Shown here: positions 25,111 to 32,686 of the stretch, piece by piece | Layout of the letters: each line of letters opens with the position of its first letter | Position numbering within the stretch: position 1 is the stretch's first letter | Source: Bacteroidota bacterium | GTDB lineage: Bacteria > Bacteroidota > Ignavibacteria > Kryptoniales > JAKASW01 | Direction of reading: 5' to 3' | Assembly (NCBI GenBank): GCA_021825585.1 | Contig: JAKAGT010000002.1 | Span: 62,001 to 126,000 of the forward strand | DNA: 64,000 nucleotides | Program-made: the position numbers and the translations under genes | The notes under the pieces: model-generated | Told to the model about the DNA's origin: nothing | The model's input: only the letters and a program-made list of their open reading frames with translations | The model's database searches: none

Positions 25111-25620
25111 TCATCTGTGGCAATGCGAACAGTCTGTGGTGACATGATGCTTCTCGTGGCAGTTCCAGCAGTTCTGCATTTTGATCTGGAGGAACTGTGT
25201 CTTTGGCGGCGAGTCGAGTGCCGCCATGTCTCCGTGACAAAGCTTGCAATTGAGTTTGCCTATCGCGACATGCCTGCGATGCGAAAAATAAACGTAGTCA
25301 GGAACATGATAAATATTATACCACGGTATCTGCTTGTGCTCGCTGACGTATTTATACACGAGCAGTTCCTGAGGCGTCTTCTGCATCGGCGTCGAGTGGC
25401 ACGCTCCACATACTTCGATATTAGGAATGCTCGCACGCGCACCGAGCATGACGTTCTGGTGACAGGCCATGCAGGGGATTCTGAATTTCCCTGCATGAAT
25501 AGCGTGGCTGAAAACTATCGGCTGGGTGAACTTCTCTTCTCTATCCACCGCCGTGTTCACCACGACAACTCCCGCCGAAAAGCCTATCACAATCGCGAGT
25601 AGTACCAGTTTATTTTTCAT
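25111..25620 (-). CDS. Pentahaem cytochrome c subunit (QrcA/ActA-like)
   Basis: The 169-residue protein starts with an uncleaved-looking membrane anchor (MKNKLVLLAIVIGFSAGVVV) and carries five haem sites: CMACH, CGACH, CKLCH, CWNCH, CSHCH. Extra His residues (FSHAIHAGKF, FSHRRHVAIG) can serve as distal ligands, the cytochrome c7/c3 pattern. ActA of alternative complex III has five haems and QrcA six, so by haem number this one is closer to ActA. It is the first subunit of the complex and lies 10 bases upstream of the molybdopterin-like gene. Confidence 0.92.
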   Translation of the reverse strand: MKNKLVLLAIVIGFSAGVVVVNTAVDREEKFTQPIVFSHAIHAGKFRIPCMACHQNVMLGARASIPNIEVCGACHSTPMQKTPQELLVYKYVSEHKQIPWYNIYHVPDYVYFSHRRHVAIGKLNCKLCHGDMAALDSPPKTQFLQIKMQNCWNCHEKHHVTTDCSHCHR

Positions 25621-25645
25621 GATGCGTCACTAATCTGTGGACCAC

Positions 25646-25666
25646 GCGAAGGCTCCGGACCTTCGC
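25646..25666 (-). other. Intra-operon hairpin
   Basis: A perfect 7-bp stem (GCGAAGG and CCTTCGC) with a 7-base loop lies in the 67-base spacer between the mono-haem and pentahaem cytochrome genes. It has no T-run. It could protect or process the transcript and so set different amounts of the upstream Cyc2-like and downstream complex subunits. Confidence 0.5.
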
Positions 25667-25687
25667 ATGGTTATTGTGAAAGATTTA

Positions 25688-26104
25688 TTATTCAATGGTT
25701 CTGAGGAATTCCAACACCGCGCGTGCCTGATCCTTCGTAAGCTGCTGGTCGGGCATCTTGGGAACGTTTGAAAATTGCTCCATCAGCGCCTTGATGGTCG
25801 GATCTTTCGCCTGCATCTCCGCAGTATTGAGCAGGTAGTTCATGATGAAGACAGGAGTCTGTTTCTTTGCCACTCCGTGGAGAGGCGGTGCAAGTTTTGT
25901 CTGGTTTATGCTGTGGCAAAGGTAGCACTTCGAATAGAAAATCGAGCTTCCTTCACTCACGAGACTCTGGTCTATTTTCCCTAATGTCACCGACTTGATC
26001 GGTCCGATGCCGTTGTCGACGCCGCCCTTCCTGGCCATTGCGAATCCCATGAGGGCAGAGACGAGCACCGACACTAAAATTGACGAGAATATTTTCGCTT
26101 TCAT
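25688..26104 (-). CDS. Mono-haem class I cytochrome c
   Basis: The 138-residue protein has a signal peptide (MKAKIFSSILVSVLVSALMG), one haem site (SKCYLCHSI), LAPPLHG after it, and a Met ligand candidate in VPKMPDQQLTKDQARAVLEF near the C-terminus, the usual class I layout. It lies between the Cyc2-like porin cytochrome (14 bases upstream) and the pentahaem subunit. This is where a periplasmic shuttle between outer and inner membrane would be expected. Confidence 0.9.
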   Translation of the reverse strand: MKAKIFSSILVSVLVSALMGFAMARKGGVDNGIGPIKSVTLGKIDQSLVSEGSSIFYSKCYLCHSINQTKLAPPLHGVAKKQTPVFIMNYLLNTAEMQAKDPTIKALMEQFSNVPKMPDQQLTKDQARAVLEFLRTIE

Positions 26105-26118
26105 TTTTGCACTCCTTT

Positions 26119-27486
26119 CTAAAACGCGAACCAGGTTAACAAATACAATGTATTGTTATCGGAAGCGTTTCTACCGAAACCATCATAGTTGGTAGATCCG
26201 CCGTTGAACTTTGAATAAGCGACATATTGCAGCGATATCTGTGTGTTGAGCCAGGGGATGTAAGAGACCTGCGCAGTAATCCCGCTGCTGTTCGGAGAGC
26301 CGTTTGCGCTGCCGGTTACCGACGCTGGCGAATAGAAGACGGCGTCGCTCGTTCCGGTCGTCGTGAAGTATCCCAGTGCGACCTGGAACGGCGCCGGGAA
26401 GTTGTAGTTGGCGTCAATCTTAAATGTGTTGAGAGTCAGACTGTTTGAAGATGATCCGCCAGCCGCAAATGTTGCATCAAGATTTTGCTTTTCGGTTATG
26501 TAGCCAGCATGCGCGATAAGTTCGCCGCCGCCGAGCGCCTTCTCGTACTGCGCGTCGAAGCCGATGTCCGTGTACGTGTCGTACGGGCCGGAAATCCCCA
26601 CGGGGAACAAGCTCGACGACAGTCCGAAAGTCCCGACCTCGAGATACTGGTTACCCCAACTGTGCTGCATCGCGATACGCCAGTAGGGAGATACGCCTTT
26701 TATGTTGTCCGTCCAGGTTGAATCGGCCGGATAGGAAAGCCCCTGAATGGCAGAGTGATAAGCACTCACTCCGACATATAGGAGATTATCGTAAAGCCCG
26801 TATACACCGAGCCCGAGCACGTTGCCGGACATCGCATTGTCGAGGATAGGCGACCATGACGGCGTCGGAGCCGACGCTGATGACGCGTATGGAAATCCCC
26901 AAGCAGGCGTCGTGTTCCACACGTCCTCCATGGATGGGTTGTTGTTGAGCGTTATTCCGTAAAGCAGGTCGTTGCCGGCAAGCATCGTGTGATCCGCATA
27001 CCTGAACTCTGCCATGTCCATACCGATCGTGCCTGCCGATGGATCGTAAGTAAGCTGGATGTACGAGCCAAGCTTCGGGGTAAGTTCACCCGACAGGAAG
27101 AAGCTCAGCTGCTGAGGGAACTCCGTTGCGCTTGCCTCTGCCCCGGGTGTCGCCTTGCTGACCTGACTGAATGACGTCATCACCATCGCAGACAACGGGA
27201 AGCTGCTGAGTATCTGCAGATCGTTAGTCTGGTTGTGAGCAGCGACCAAAGTCGGGCTTCCGACCATGGTGTATCCGTTCAGCTTGAACAGTCTGCCGAA
27301 CGGAGTGAGCTGCGGGAAGTTGTAATGACAGGCGCTGCAGGCCATTCCGGTTTGTCGGGCATAGCTCGGTATGCAATAAGCATTCGAGCTCGAGAAAATC
27401 ACGATAGCCCCCACCAGAGCCGCCACAAGCGAGAGTGTCCTGCCGCTCTTCCCTAATGTCTTTCCTGCGTGTAACAATGACTGCAT
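26119..27486 (-). CDS. Cyc2-like fused cytochrome-porin (outer membrane)
   Basis: The start at 27486 is fixed by GGAGG upstream. After a signal sequence (to about residue 37) comes PSYARQTGMACSACHYNFPQ, then LTPFGRLFKLNGYTM. That is the short N-terminal mono-haem segment (CSACH, 50-54) typical of Cyc2-like proteins. The remaining roughly 380 residues are an outer-membrane beta-barrel rich in alternating strands and ending TLYLLTWFAF with a C-terminal aromatic. Cyc2 of iron-oxidising bacteria takes electrons from Fe(II) through the barrel to periplasmic cytochromes. Many Cyc2-like proteins are uncharacterised, so the donor here is an inference. At 455 residues it is in the family range. It is the second gene of the sigma-54-preceded operon. 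Confidence 0.82.
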   Translation of the reverse strand: MQSLLHAGKTLGKSGRTLSLVAALVGAIVIFSSSNAYCIPSYARQTGMACSACHYNFPQLTPFGRLFKLNGYTMVGSPTLVAAHNQTNDLQILSSFPLSAMVMTSFSQVSKATPGAEASATEFPQQLSFFLSGELTPKLGSYIQLTYDPSAGTIGMDMAEFRYADHTMLAGNDLLYGITLNNNPSMEDVWNTTPAWGFPYASSASAPTPSWSPILDNAMSGNVLGLGVYGLYDNLLYVGVSAYHSAIQGLSYPADSTWTDNIKGVSPYWRIAMQHSWGNQYLEVGTFGLSSSLFPVGISGPYDTYTDIGFDAQYEKALGGGELIAHAGYITEKQNLDATFAAGGSSSNSLTLNTFKIDANYNFPAPFQVALGYFTTTGTSDAVFYSPASVTGSANGSPNSSGITAQVSYIPWLNTQISLQYVAYSKFNGGSTNYDGFGRNASDNNTLYLLTWFAF

Positions 27487-27535
27487 ATTTGCCTCCACAG
27501 TATTTCTTATGAGTCTCATTTGAAGCATCAACTCT

Positions 27536-27919
27536 TCAGTTCGTGCGCCGCCTGTTTTGCAGGCAGCTTCGCACGGCATGCTGCAGCTCCTTCAGTTCCA
27601 GCGGTTTCAAAAGGAGATAGCTGGCTCCGTATAACTTCAGCTCGGACTCGCTCACCGTATCTGGATACCCGGTTATTGCGATGATGGGAATCTTCGGTTG
27701 AAGTCTCTTGGCATTGATCACGAAAGCGACTCCCGTTTCGAGGTTCAGCCTGAGGTCGGTTATCAGGAGATCGAATTTTTCTTCCTGCATTCTGCGAAGC
27801 GCTTCTTCCGGAGCCGGGGCCGCTGCCATCAGACACCCCTCACGTTTCAGGAAATCCTGAAATGCGAGAAGGATGTTTGTGTCATCATCGAAAACCAAAA
27901 CTTTAGGTCTGTGTGTCAT
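27536..27919 (-). CDS. Single-domain response regulator
   Basis: This 127-residue CheY-like receiver has the acidic pair in VLVFDDDTN, phosphoacceptor Asp55 (LLITDLRL), Thr83 (AITGYP) and Lys105 (LLLKPLE). It has no output domain. It is the first gene behind the sigma-54 promoter and is followed by the Cyc2-like gene after 49 bases. It may be a phosphate sink or partner for the nearby kinase. No clear ribosome binding site precedes the ATG, and the predicted leader is only about 16 bases. Confidence 0.9.
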   Translation of the reverse strand: MTHRPKVLVFDDDTNILLAFQDFLKREGCLMAAAPAPEEALRRMQEEKFDLLITDLRLNLETGVAFVINAKRLQPKIPIIAITGYPDTVSESELKLYGASYLLLKPLELKELQHAVRSCLQNRRRTN

Positions 27920-27946
27920 GATGCTACAGCATTCGGGACTAGAGCG

Positions 27947-27961
27947 GCAAAGGGTGTGCCA
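27947..27961 (-). promoter_or_regulatory. Sigma-54 promoter of the Cyc2/cytochrome operon
   Basis: The minus strand reads TGGCAC-ACCCT-TTGC. It matches the consensus TGGCAC-N5-TTGC at every position, with GG and GC 12 bases apart as required. The predicted transcription start is near 27935, 16 bases before the response regulator ATG. The NtrC-type activator and its kinase are encoded directly upstream. Confidence 0.85.
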
Positions 27962-28033
27962 CCAACTTCGTTTTGGAAATACGTCTAATCCGTAAGATTA
28001 TGGAAGGATGTGAAGCTGGAATCCGCTAGGAGT

Positions 28034-28050
28034 GACAAGCGGCGCTTGTC
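28034..28050. promoter_or_regulatory. 17-bp palindrome, candidate enhancer site for the NtrC-type regulator
   Basis: GACAAGC-GGC-GCTTGTC is a dyad with perfect 7-bp arms. Its centre lies about 107 bases upstream of the predicted sigma-54 start site, where bacterial enhancer-binding proteins normally bind. It is not followed by a T-run on either strand, so a terminator is less likely. Confidence 0.6.
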
Positions 28051-28090
28051 GCGTGTAAAATAAAAATGTCAGGCTCTAGGTTTAACCTTT

Positions 28091-28111
28091 CGAAGGTCTC
28101 GAGAACCTTCG
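28091..28111 (-). terminator. Hairpin after the sensor kinase gene
   Basis: Perfect 7-bp arms CGAAGGT/ACCTTCG with loop CTCGAGA start 18 bases after the kinase stop. There is no run of T after it on the minus strand, so termination is possible but unproven. It could also be a second regulator site. Confidence 0.4.
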
Positions 28112-28128
28112 CAAGGTCATGGCTGAAA

Positions 28129-30618
28129 CTACGCCACTCCGGCGGCAAGCGTCGGGTGCACGAGCGGCAGGATTATCCTGAACTTAGTACCGGCGCCGGT
28201 ACTGCTCTCGACCATGATGATTCCCCCGTGTCCATTGACGACGCGTTTCGCCATGGAGAGACCCAGGCCGGTGCCGTTCAGCTTCGTCGTGAAGAACGGG
28301 TCAAATATCTTCGACAGATTCCCCTTCTCGATTCCCGGGCCGGTATCGCTTATTTCTATCTGCACGCACCCGGTTCCCTTTTTCAGCACAATTTCCTCCA
28401 GATCCGGATTCTGATCCGTCAAAGGTTCCGCCAGTTCAACGTACATGAAATCTCTCAACGATTTACCGAGCCTTGTGGTCTTCGTGGAAATAGAAATCGT
28501 TGAAGCTTGCTGCCCGATATGCTCCCTTTGCTGCAATGAAAAGTCACGGTTTTCTATCGCCTGAACCGCGTTGAGTATAATATTCACAAGTGCTTCTCTG
28601 AGATGAACGACGTCCAGCGACAAATCAGGCAACGCCGCCTGCAAATTTGTATCAATGCTTACCGCGGCTTTGTCAGCCCTCACCTTGACAAATGCTGCGC
28701 TTTCTTCGATGACTTTGTTGACGGAAGCCGTCTTGAAGTCCATCTTCGTCGGTCTTGCAAATCCAAGAAGCTCCGACACCGTCGTCTCCATCCTGTAGGC
28801 GGAATTCAAAGCCACGGTCAGCGATTCCTTTTTGGATTCGTCAAGGTCCTGCGACTCACTTATCAGCTGCAGTATCATTTTAATGGAAGTCAGTGAATTC
28901 CTGAACTCGTGGGCGATGAACGCAGCAAGCTCGCCCATCGTCGCGAGTTTCTCCGTCTTTACAAGATGCTGTTCGAGCCGTTTCCTGCTTGTCACATCGG
29001 TGACGATCTCCAGGATTGCGTCTATCTCTCCGTCCTTTTCCATCGGCACGGCGAAGTGTTCGATGTACCTGTCGGTGCCGTCTGAATTCAACACCTGGTC
29101 CAGGTGCACCTCGACTTTCCCAGTTTGAATTACGCTTTGGCTCATGCAAGTCTGGCAGAAGCCCGCAGCACAGAAGAAATCCCCGCAATTCTTTCCGATA
29201 ACCTGCTCGGGTTGGTATCCGGTGACTCTCGCGAAAGCCGCACTGACTGTCTGTATCCTCAGTTTCTTGTCGAGAACGAGGAGCGCGCTCGGCACATTAT
29301 CGAGTATCGTTTGCAGCTTCGATTTCTCATCCGAAAGCTCCTTCGTCCGTTCGGCCACCGTTCTCTCAAGACTTGCCCTGTGGTTTTGGAGCTCCTTATC
29401 ACGGACCATAAGCGACTCTGCCATCGTGTTTAATTGGTCCGCGAGCTTCTCTATCTCGTCGCGTGTCTCGATCTTGAGCCGATGCTTATAGTTTCCGCTT
29501 GATATGATCTCTGCCCCTCTCCTCATTTCCCCGATCGGTTTTGTGAATTGTCGTGTCGCAAGAAGGCTGAGCGTCACGGACAAAATCAGGAAACCGACAA
29601 TCGCTCCACCGAACGCGAAGGTCGCAGAGTAGACGGGTCCCATCAGAACTTCCTTCGGCATCGCCTCGACGACGAACAAAGGCATGGAGAAAGCCGCTTC
29701 GATGTCCTGTCCACCGGCTGTGTGGACATTCGGGAAAAGCGGTGCGTATGAGACCACTTGCTTTATACCGCTGGATATGATTCCGCTTTTGCCGGAGAGG
29801 AGTTGAGCGGAGACCGGAGCGGGGTATTCGGTCTTGATGTCGGCCCTGGCCAATAAGAAGAGTTTGTTCCAATCCCGCTTCCGCTGCGAATCGTAGAGGA
29901 AGTGCCCGTCCCCACTGACCAGGAATAATCTTCTGTCATATTTGTGAGAGGAGTCGGATTGCATCGTTTGGAAGAATCTCGACGCGAAAACATCTGCTAC
30001 TAAAATTCCTGCTCTCTTGCTGCCGATATAGAGAGGCGTTGCGAAGCTGATTACTGCCACGGGTCTGCCGTTCTCACCGAGGACCTCTCCCGGCGAAAAG
30101 ACCGTTCGGTCCTTCTTCAAAGAATCGGTGAGAAAGACATAATAGTATTCAGGGTTCCGGCTGAGGTCCTTCTGCGGTGACACGGCGAACCCGCCGGAAC
30201 CGAATTTGCCCGAAGTGGCACCCACCCGGACGATCTCCTCTCCTGACCTGTCGAGGATCGCAATCCTGTAGTAGACATTCTTCGTCTTGATAAAATCGAG
30301 AAGCTCCGATTGAAGCGGGCGCAGCGTTGTCAGTACTTCATTGTCCGCAAGCTGCGCATCAACGGGTCGGAACGGGGAGGAGTCCGACAGGAATTTCAAA
30401 TCCGTTTGGATACCCCCAAGAAAATCTCCGGCGCGCTGCCGGACCATCTGCATGTCGTTGTCGAGATTCCGCGTCGCCGTGTCCACAAGATTGCCCGCCG
30501 TGGCCCAGACCGCAAAGACTCCGACGATCGCTATCGGAATTATAGACAGGCCGGTGAATGCAATGATCAGTTTTGTGCGTATCGACAGCCAGGGGAAAAG
30601 GCGATTGATGTTGATCAA
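28129..30618 (-). CDS. Membrane sensor histidine kinase (dCache-HAMP-PAS-HisKA-HATPase)
   Basis: The 829-residue protein has a first membrane helix (14-42), an extracytoplasmic dCache-like sensor domain (about 50-310), a second helix (325-350, AFGGAIVGFLILSVTLSLLA), HAMP (350-405), a coiled coil, a PAS domain (about 435-540), the phosphorylation helix AAFIAHEFRNSLTSIKMILQ, and a GHKL ATPase (N-box ALVNIILNAVQAIEN, then DTGPGIE and NGTGLGLSMAKRVVNGHGG). The PAS domain holds a cysteine group (CGDFFCAAGFCQTCMSQ) seen in a subset of NtrB-like kinases, possibly redox- or metal-linked. It lies 10 bases after the NtrC-type regulator gene, and the two should form a pair. Confidence 0.93.
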   Translation of the reverse strand: MININRLFPWLSIRTKLIIAFTGLSIIPIAIVGVFAVWATAGNLVDTATRNLDNDMQMVRQRAGDFLGGIQTDLKFLSDSSPFRPVDAQLADNEVLTTLRPLQSELLDFIKTKNVYYRIAILDRSGEEIVRVGATSGKFGSGGFAVSPQKDLSRNPEYYYVFLTDSLKKDRTVFSPGEVLGENGRPVAVISFATPLYIGSKRAGILVADVFASRFFQTMQSDSSHKYDRRLFLVSGDGHFLYDSQRKRDWNKLFLLARADIKTEYPAPVSAQLLSGKSGIISSGIKQVVSYAPLFPNVHTAGGQDIEAAFSMPLFVVEAMPKEVLMGPVYSATFAFGGAIVGFLILSVTLSLLATRQFTKPIGEMRRGAEIISSGNYKHRLKIETRDEIEKLADQLNTMAESLMVRDKELQNHRASLERTVAERTKELSDEKSKLQTILDNVPSALLVLDKKLRIQTVSAAFARVTGYQPEQVIGKNCGDFFCAAGFCQTCMSQSVIQTGKVEVHLDQVLNSDGTDRYIEHFAVPMEKDGEIDAILEIVTDVTSRKRLEQHLVKTEKLATMGELAAFIAHEFRNSLTSIKMILQLISESQDLDESKKESLTVALNSAYRMETTVSELLGFARPTKMDFKTASVNKVIEESAAFVKVRADKAAVSIDTNLQAALPDLSLDVVHLREALVNIILNAVQAIENRDFSLQQREHIGQQASTISISTKTTRLGKSLRDFMYVELAEPLTDQNPDLEEIVLKKGTGCVQIEISDTGPGIEKGNLSKIFDPFFTTKLNGTGLGLSMAKRVVNGHGGIIMVESSTGAGTKFRIILPLVHPTLAAGVA

Positions 30619-30627
30619 TGCCGTGGC

Positions 30628-32046
30628 CTATTGCCTTTTCCGGAAATCGTCTGCGTCGATGCCGTGTTTGGAGACCAGCCGCTGGAAATTCTGCCTTGTC
30701 ATGCCGGACGAACGGGCCGCCGCCACGATGCTTCCCTGACACTTTTTCAATATCTCAACTACAAACGACTTCTCAAACCTGTCGATAGCCCGCTTTCTTG
30801 CATCGGCAAAATTGCCGCCGTCGCATCCGTATTCTCCGTTCGACTGCATGCCCGCCAGGTCTCCAAGTCCGCGTGATGTAATAACATCCTGCTTTGCCAT
30901 GACAGCTGCCCGCTCGACAATATTCTCAAGCTCGCGGACGTTACCCGGATATTGCAGATGGACGAGAACCTCCAATGCATCCCCGGAAAAACCCGCTATC
31001 TTTTTCCTGAACCGCTCCGAGTACTTTGCAAGAAAATAGTCCGCGAGGACGGGTATATCCTCCCGCCGTTCACGCAGCGGGGGTAGACTGATGACGATGA
31101 CGTTCAGCCGGTAGAAGAGATCCTTCCTGAAGCTTCCTTTACTGACCTCTGCTTCAATGTCCCTGTTAGTCGCCGCAATGAACCTCGCACCCACTTCTAT
31201 GGTCTCGTTCGAGCCGAGCCGCTCGAATTGTCGTTCCTGGAGCACCCTAAGAAGTTTTTGCTGGAGCATCGGCGAGAGATCGCCTATCTCATCAAGGAAA
31301 ATCGTACCATGTTTTGCTATTTCAAACTTTCCGGGCTTTCTCTCGTTAGCGCCGGTGAAGGCCCCTTTTTCGTACCCGAAGAGTTCCGATTCAAGCAGCG
31401 TCTCCGGCACTGCAGTGCAATTAACCGCGATGAACGGCTGCCCCGAGTCTGCTCCATAGCTGTGGACGGCCCTTGCAACAAGCTCCTTTCCGGTTCCGCT
31501 TTCGCCCAACAAAAGCACCGGAGTAAGATTAGGCGTAGTGGAGATGGATCCGATCAGTTTGTATATGTATTGCATCTGCGGACTCTTGCCGACCAGTTCA
31601 TACTTGTCGGCAAATTCCGCCTTGAGCGGGTCCGCAGGGCCGTGCGACTTCTCAATTCCCTCCAGCCGCGCTATCGCCTCTCCCGTTACCTTCCGCACCT
31701 GCTGGATGTCAAGTGGCTTCGTCAGGTAATCGAATGCGCCAAACTGCATCGCGCGCACAGCCGTCTCGACTGTGCCGTATCCCGTAACCATTATGACGGG
31801 CAGCGTCGGATTTCTCTTCTTCATTTCCTTGAGCGTATCCAATCCGTTCATGCCCGGCATATTTATGTCCATGAAAACGAGTCTCAGGTTCTCATCGGGT
31901 AGGATTTCCAGACCTTTCAGCGCATCGCCCGCAGTTACAACGGCGTAACCGTCATTCAGGAATAACTGCTTGAGTGCGTAGACGATTCCCTCGTCATCGT
32001 CTATTACAAGAATTTTGTGCTTCTCGTTCTCCATCATTTTCGACAT
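30628..32046 (-). CDS. NtrC-family sigma-54-dependent response regulator
   Basis: The 472-residue protein has three domains. The receiver has phosphoacceptor Asp60 (FMDINMPG). The AAA+ domain has Walker A GESGTGKE (181-188), the sigma-54 contact loop GAFTGA (228-233) and GTIFLDEIGDLS. The C-terminal Fis-type helix-turn-helix is GSIVAAARSSGMTRQNFQRL. All residues needed to drive sigma-54 open-complex formation are present. With the kinase downstream it forms a two-component system whose most obvious target is the sigma-54 promoter 2.7 kb further on, in front of the Cyc2 operon. Confidence 0.95.
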   Translation of the reverse strand: MSKMMENEKHKILVIDDDEGIVYALKQLFLNDGYAVVTAGDALKGLEILPDENLRLVFMDINMPGMNGLDTLKEMKKRNPTLPVIMVTGYGTVETAVRAMQFGAFDYLTKPLDIQQVRKVTGEAIARLEGIEKSHGPADPLKAEFADKYELVGKSPQMQYIYKLIGSISTTPNLTPVLLLGESGTGKELVARAVHSYGADSGQPFIAVNCTAVPETLLESELFGYEKGAFTGANERKPGKFEIAKHGTIFLDEIGDLSPMLQQKLLRVLQERQFERLGSNETIEVGARFIAATNRDIEAEVSKGSFRKDLFYRLNVIVISLPPLRERREDIPVLADYFLAKYSERFRKKIAGFSGDALEVLVHLQYPGNVRELENIVERAAVMAKQDVITSRGLGDLAGMQSNGEYGCDGGNFADARKRAIDRFEKSFVVEILKKCQGSIVAAARSSGMTRQNFQRLVSKHGIDADDFRKRQ

Positions 32047-32686
32047 TTCGCTAAGCTCTGGTGAACCTGCCCTTCCTCCTCATCCTCGACAAGAAAATAG
32101 CAGCAAAGCGAGAATGAGTCAAGAAAATGGCAGCGGCTCATTTCAAGCCTGAGCCCAACCCGACGATAATCCGTCAGTGATACGACTTAGGCTGAAAAAG
32201 GACAAGGACGAGGCGACTCCGAATGAGCTCGGCAGTGTATGCTTGATTGCCTTTTCCCAGGAACCATTTACCGGCCGAAGCAAATTCTGAGAGCCTGTCG
32301 ACCTTCCCGAAGCCCCTCTTCTCATAAAGGTCCCCAAACAGCTTGCTTGGTTGAACACCATGGCATAAATTCATTCAAGATAGAATCAGGTGGCTTAAAG
32401 GATGAACGGATGTCGTGCGCTGTTCCAGCCAAAATGCTTGCGCGCAATTGCGAAAGCACTTGCCCACTTTCTCGAACTGTGTGGATCAACCCCGAAGAAC
32501 GCCGCTTTCACAATCTTGCCTACAGACAGAACATTGGATTACTGCAGCGGCAGAGGCTTCCAACCACATCACCGCGACAGATCCCCGGAGTGATCTAAAG
32601 CTCCCCCGTTTCTCCCGGCACACTCTGAGGGCTATCCGCAACGAAACAACAGGGTTCGTTCCTCAATAATATGCGAGGGCTGAATA
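32047..32686. other. Intergenic region with possible decayed minus-strand gene
   Basis: About 640 bases between divergent genes. On the minus strand two stretches look protein-like: GKIVKAAFFGVDPHSSRKWA...FAIARKHFGWNSARHPFIL (about 32523-32402) and, in another frame, HGVQPSKLFGDLYEKRGFGK...VDRLSEFASAGKWFLGKGNQ (32374-32174). They may be pieces of one broken gene of unknown family. The promoters of both flanking genes should lie here but no clear elements were identified. Confidence 0.3.

Noticed and set aside
28034-28050. Palindrome read as a terminator of the kinase gene
   Set aside because: No T-run on either strand and its distance from the sigma-54 promoter fits an enhancer site better.
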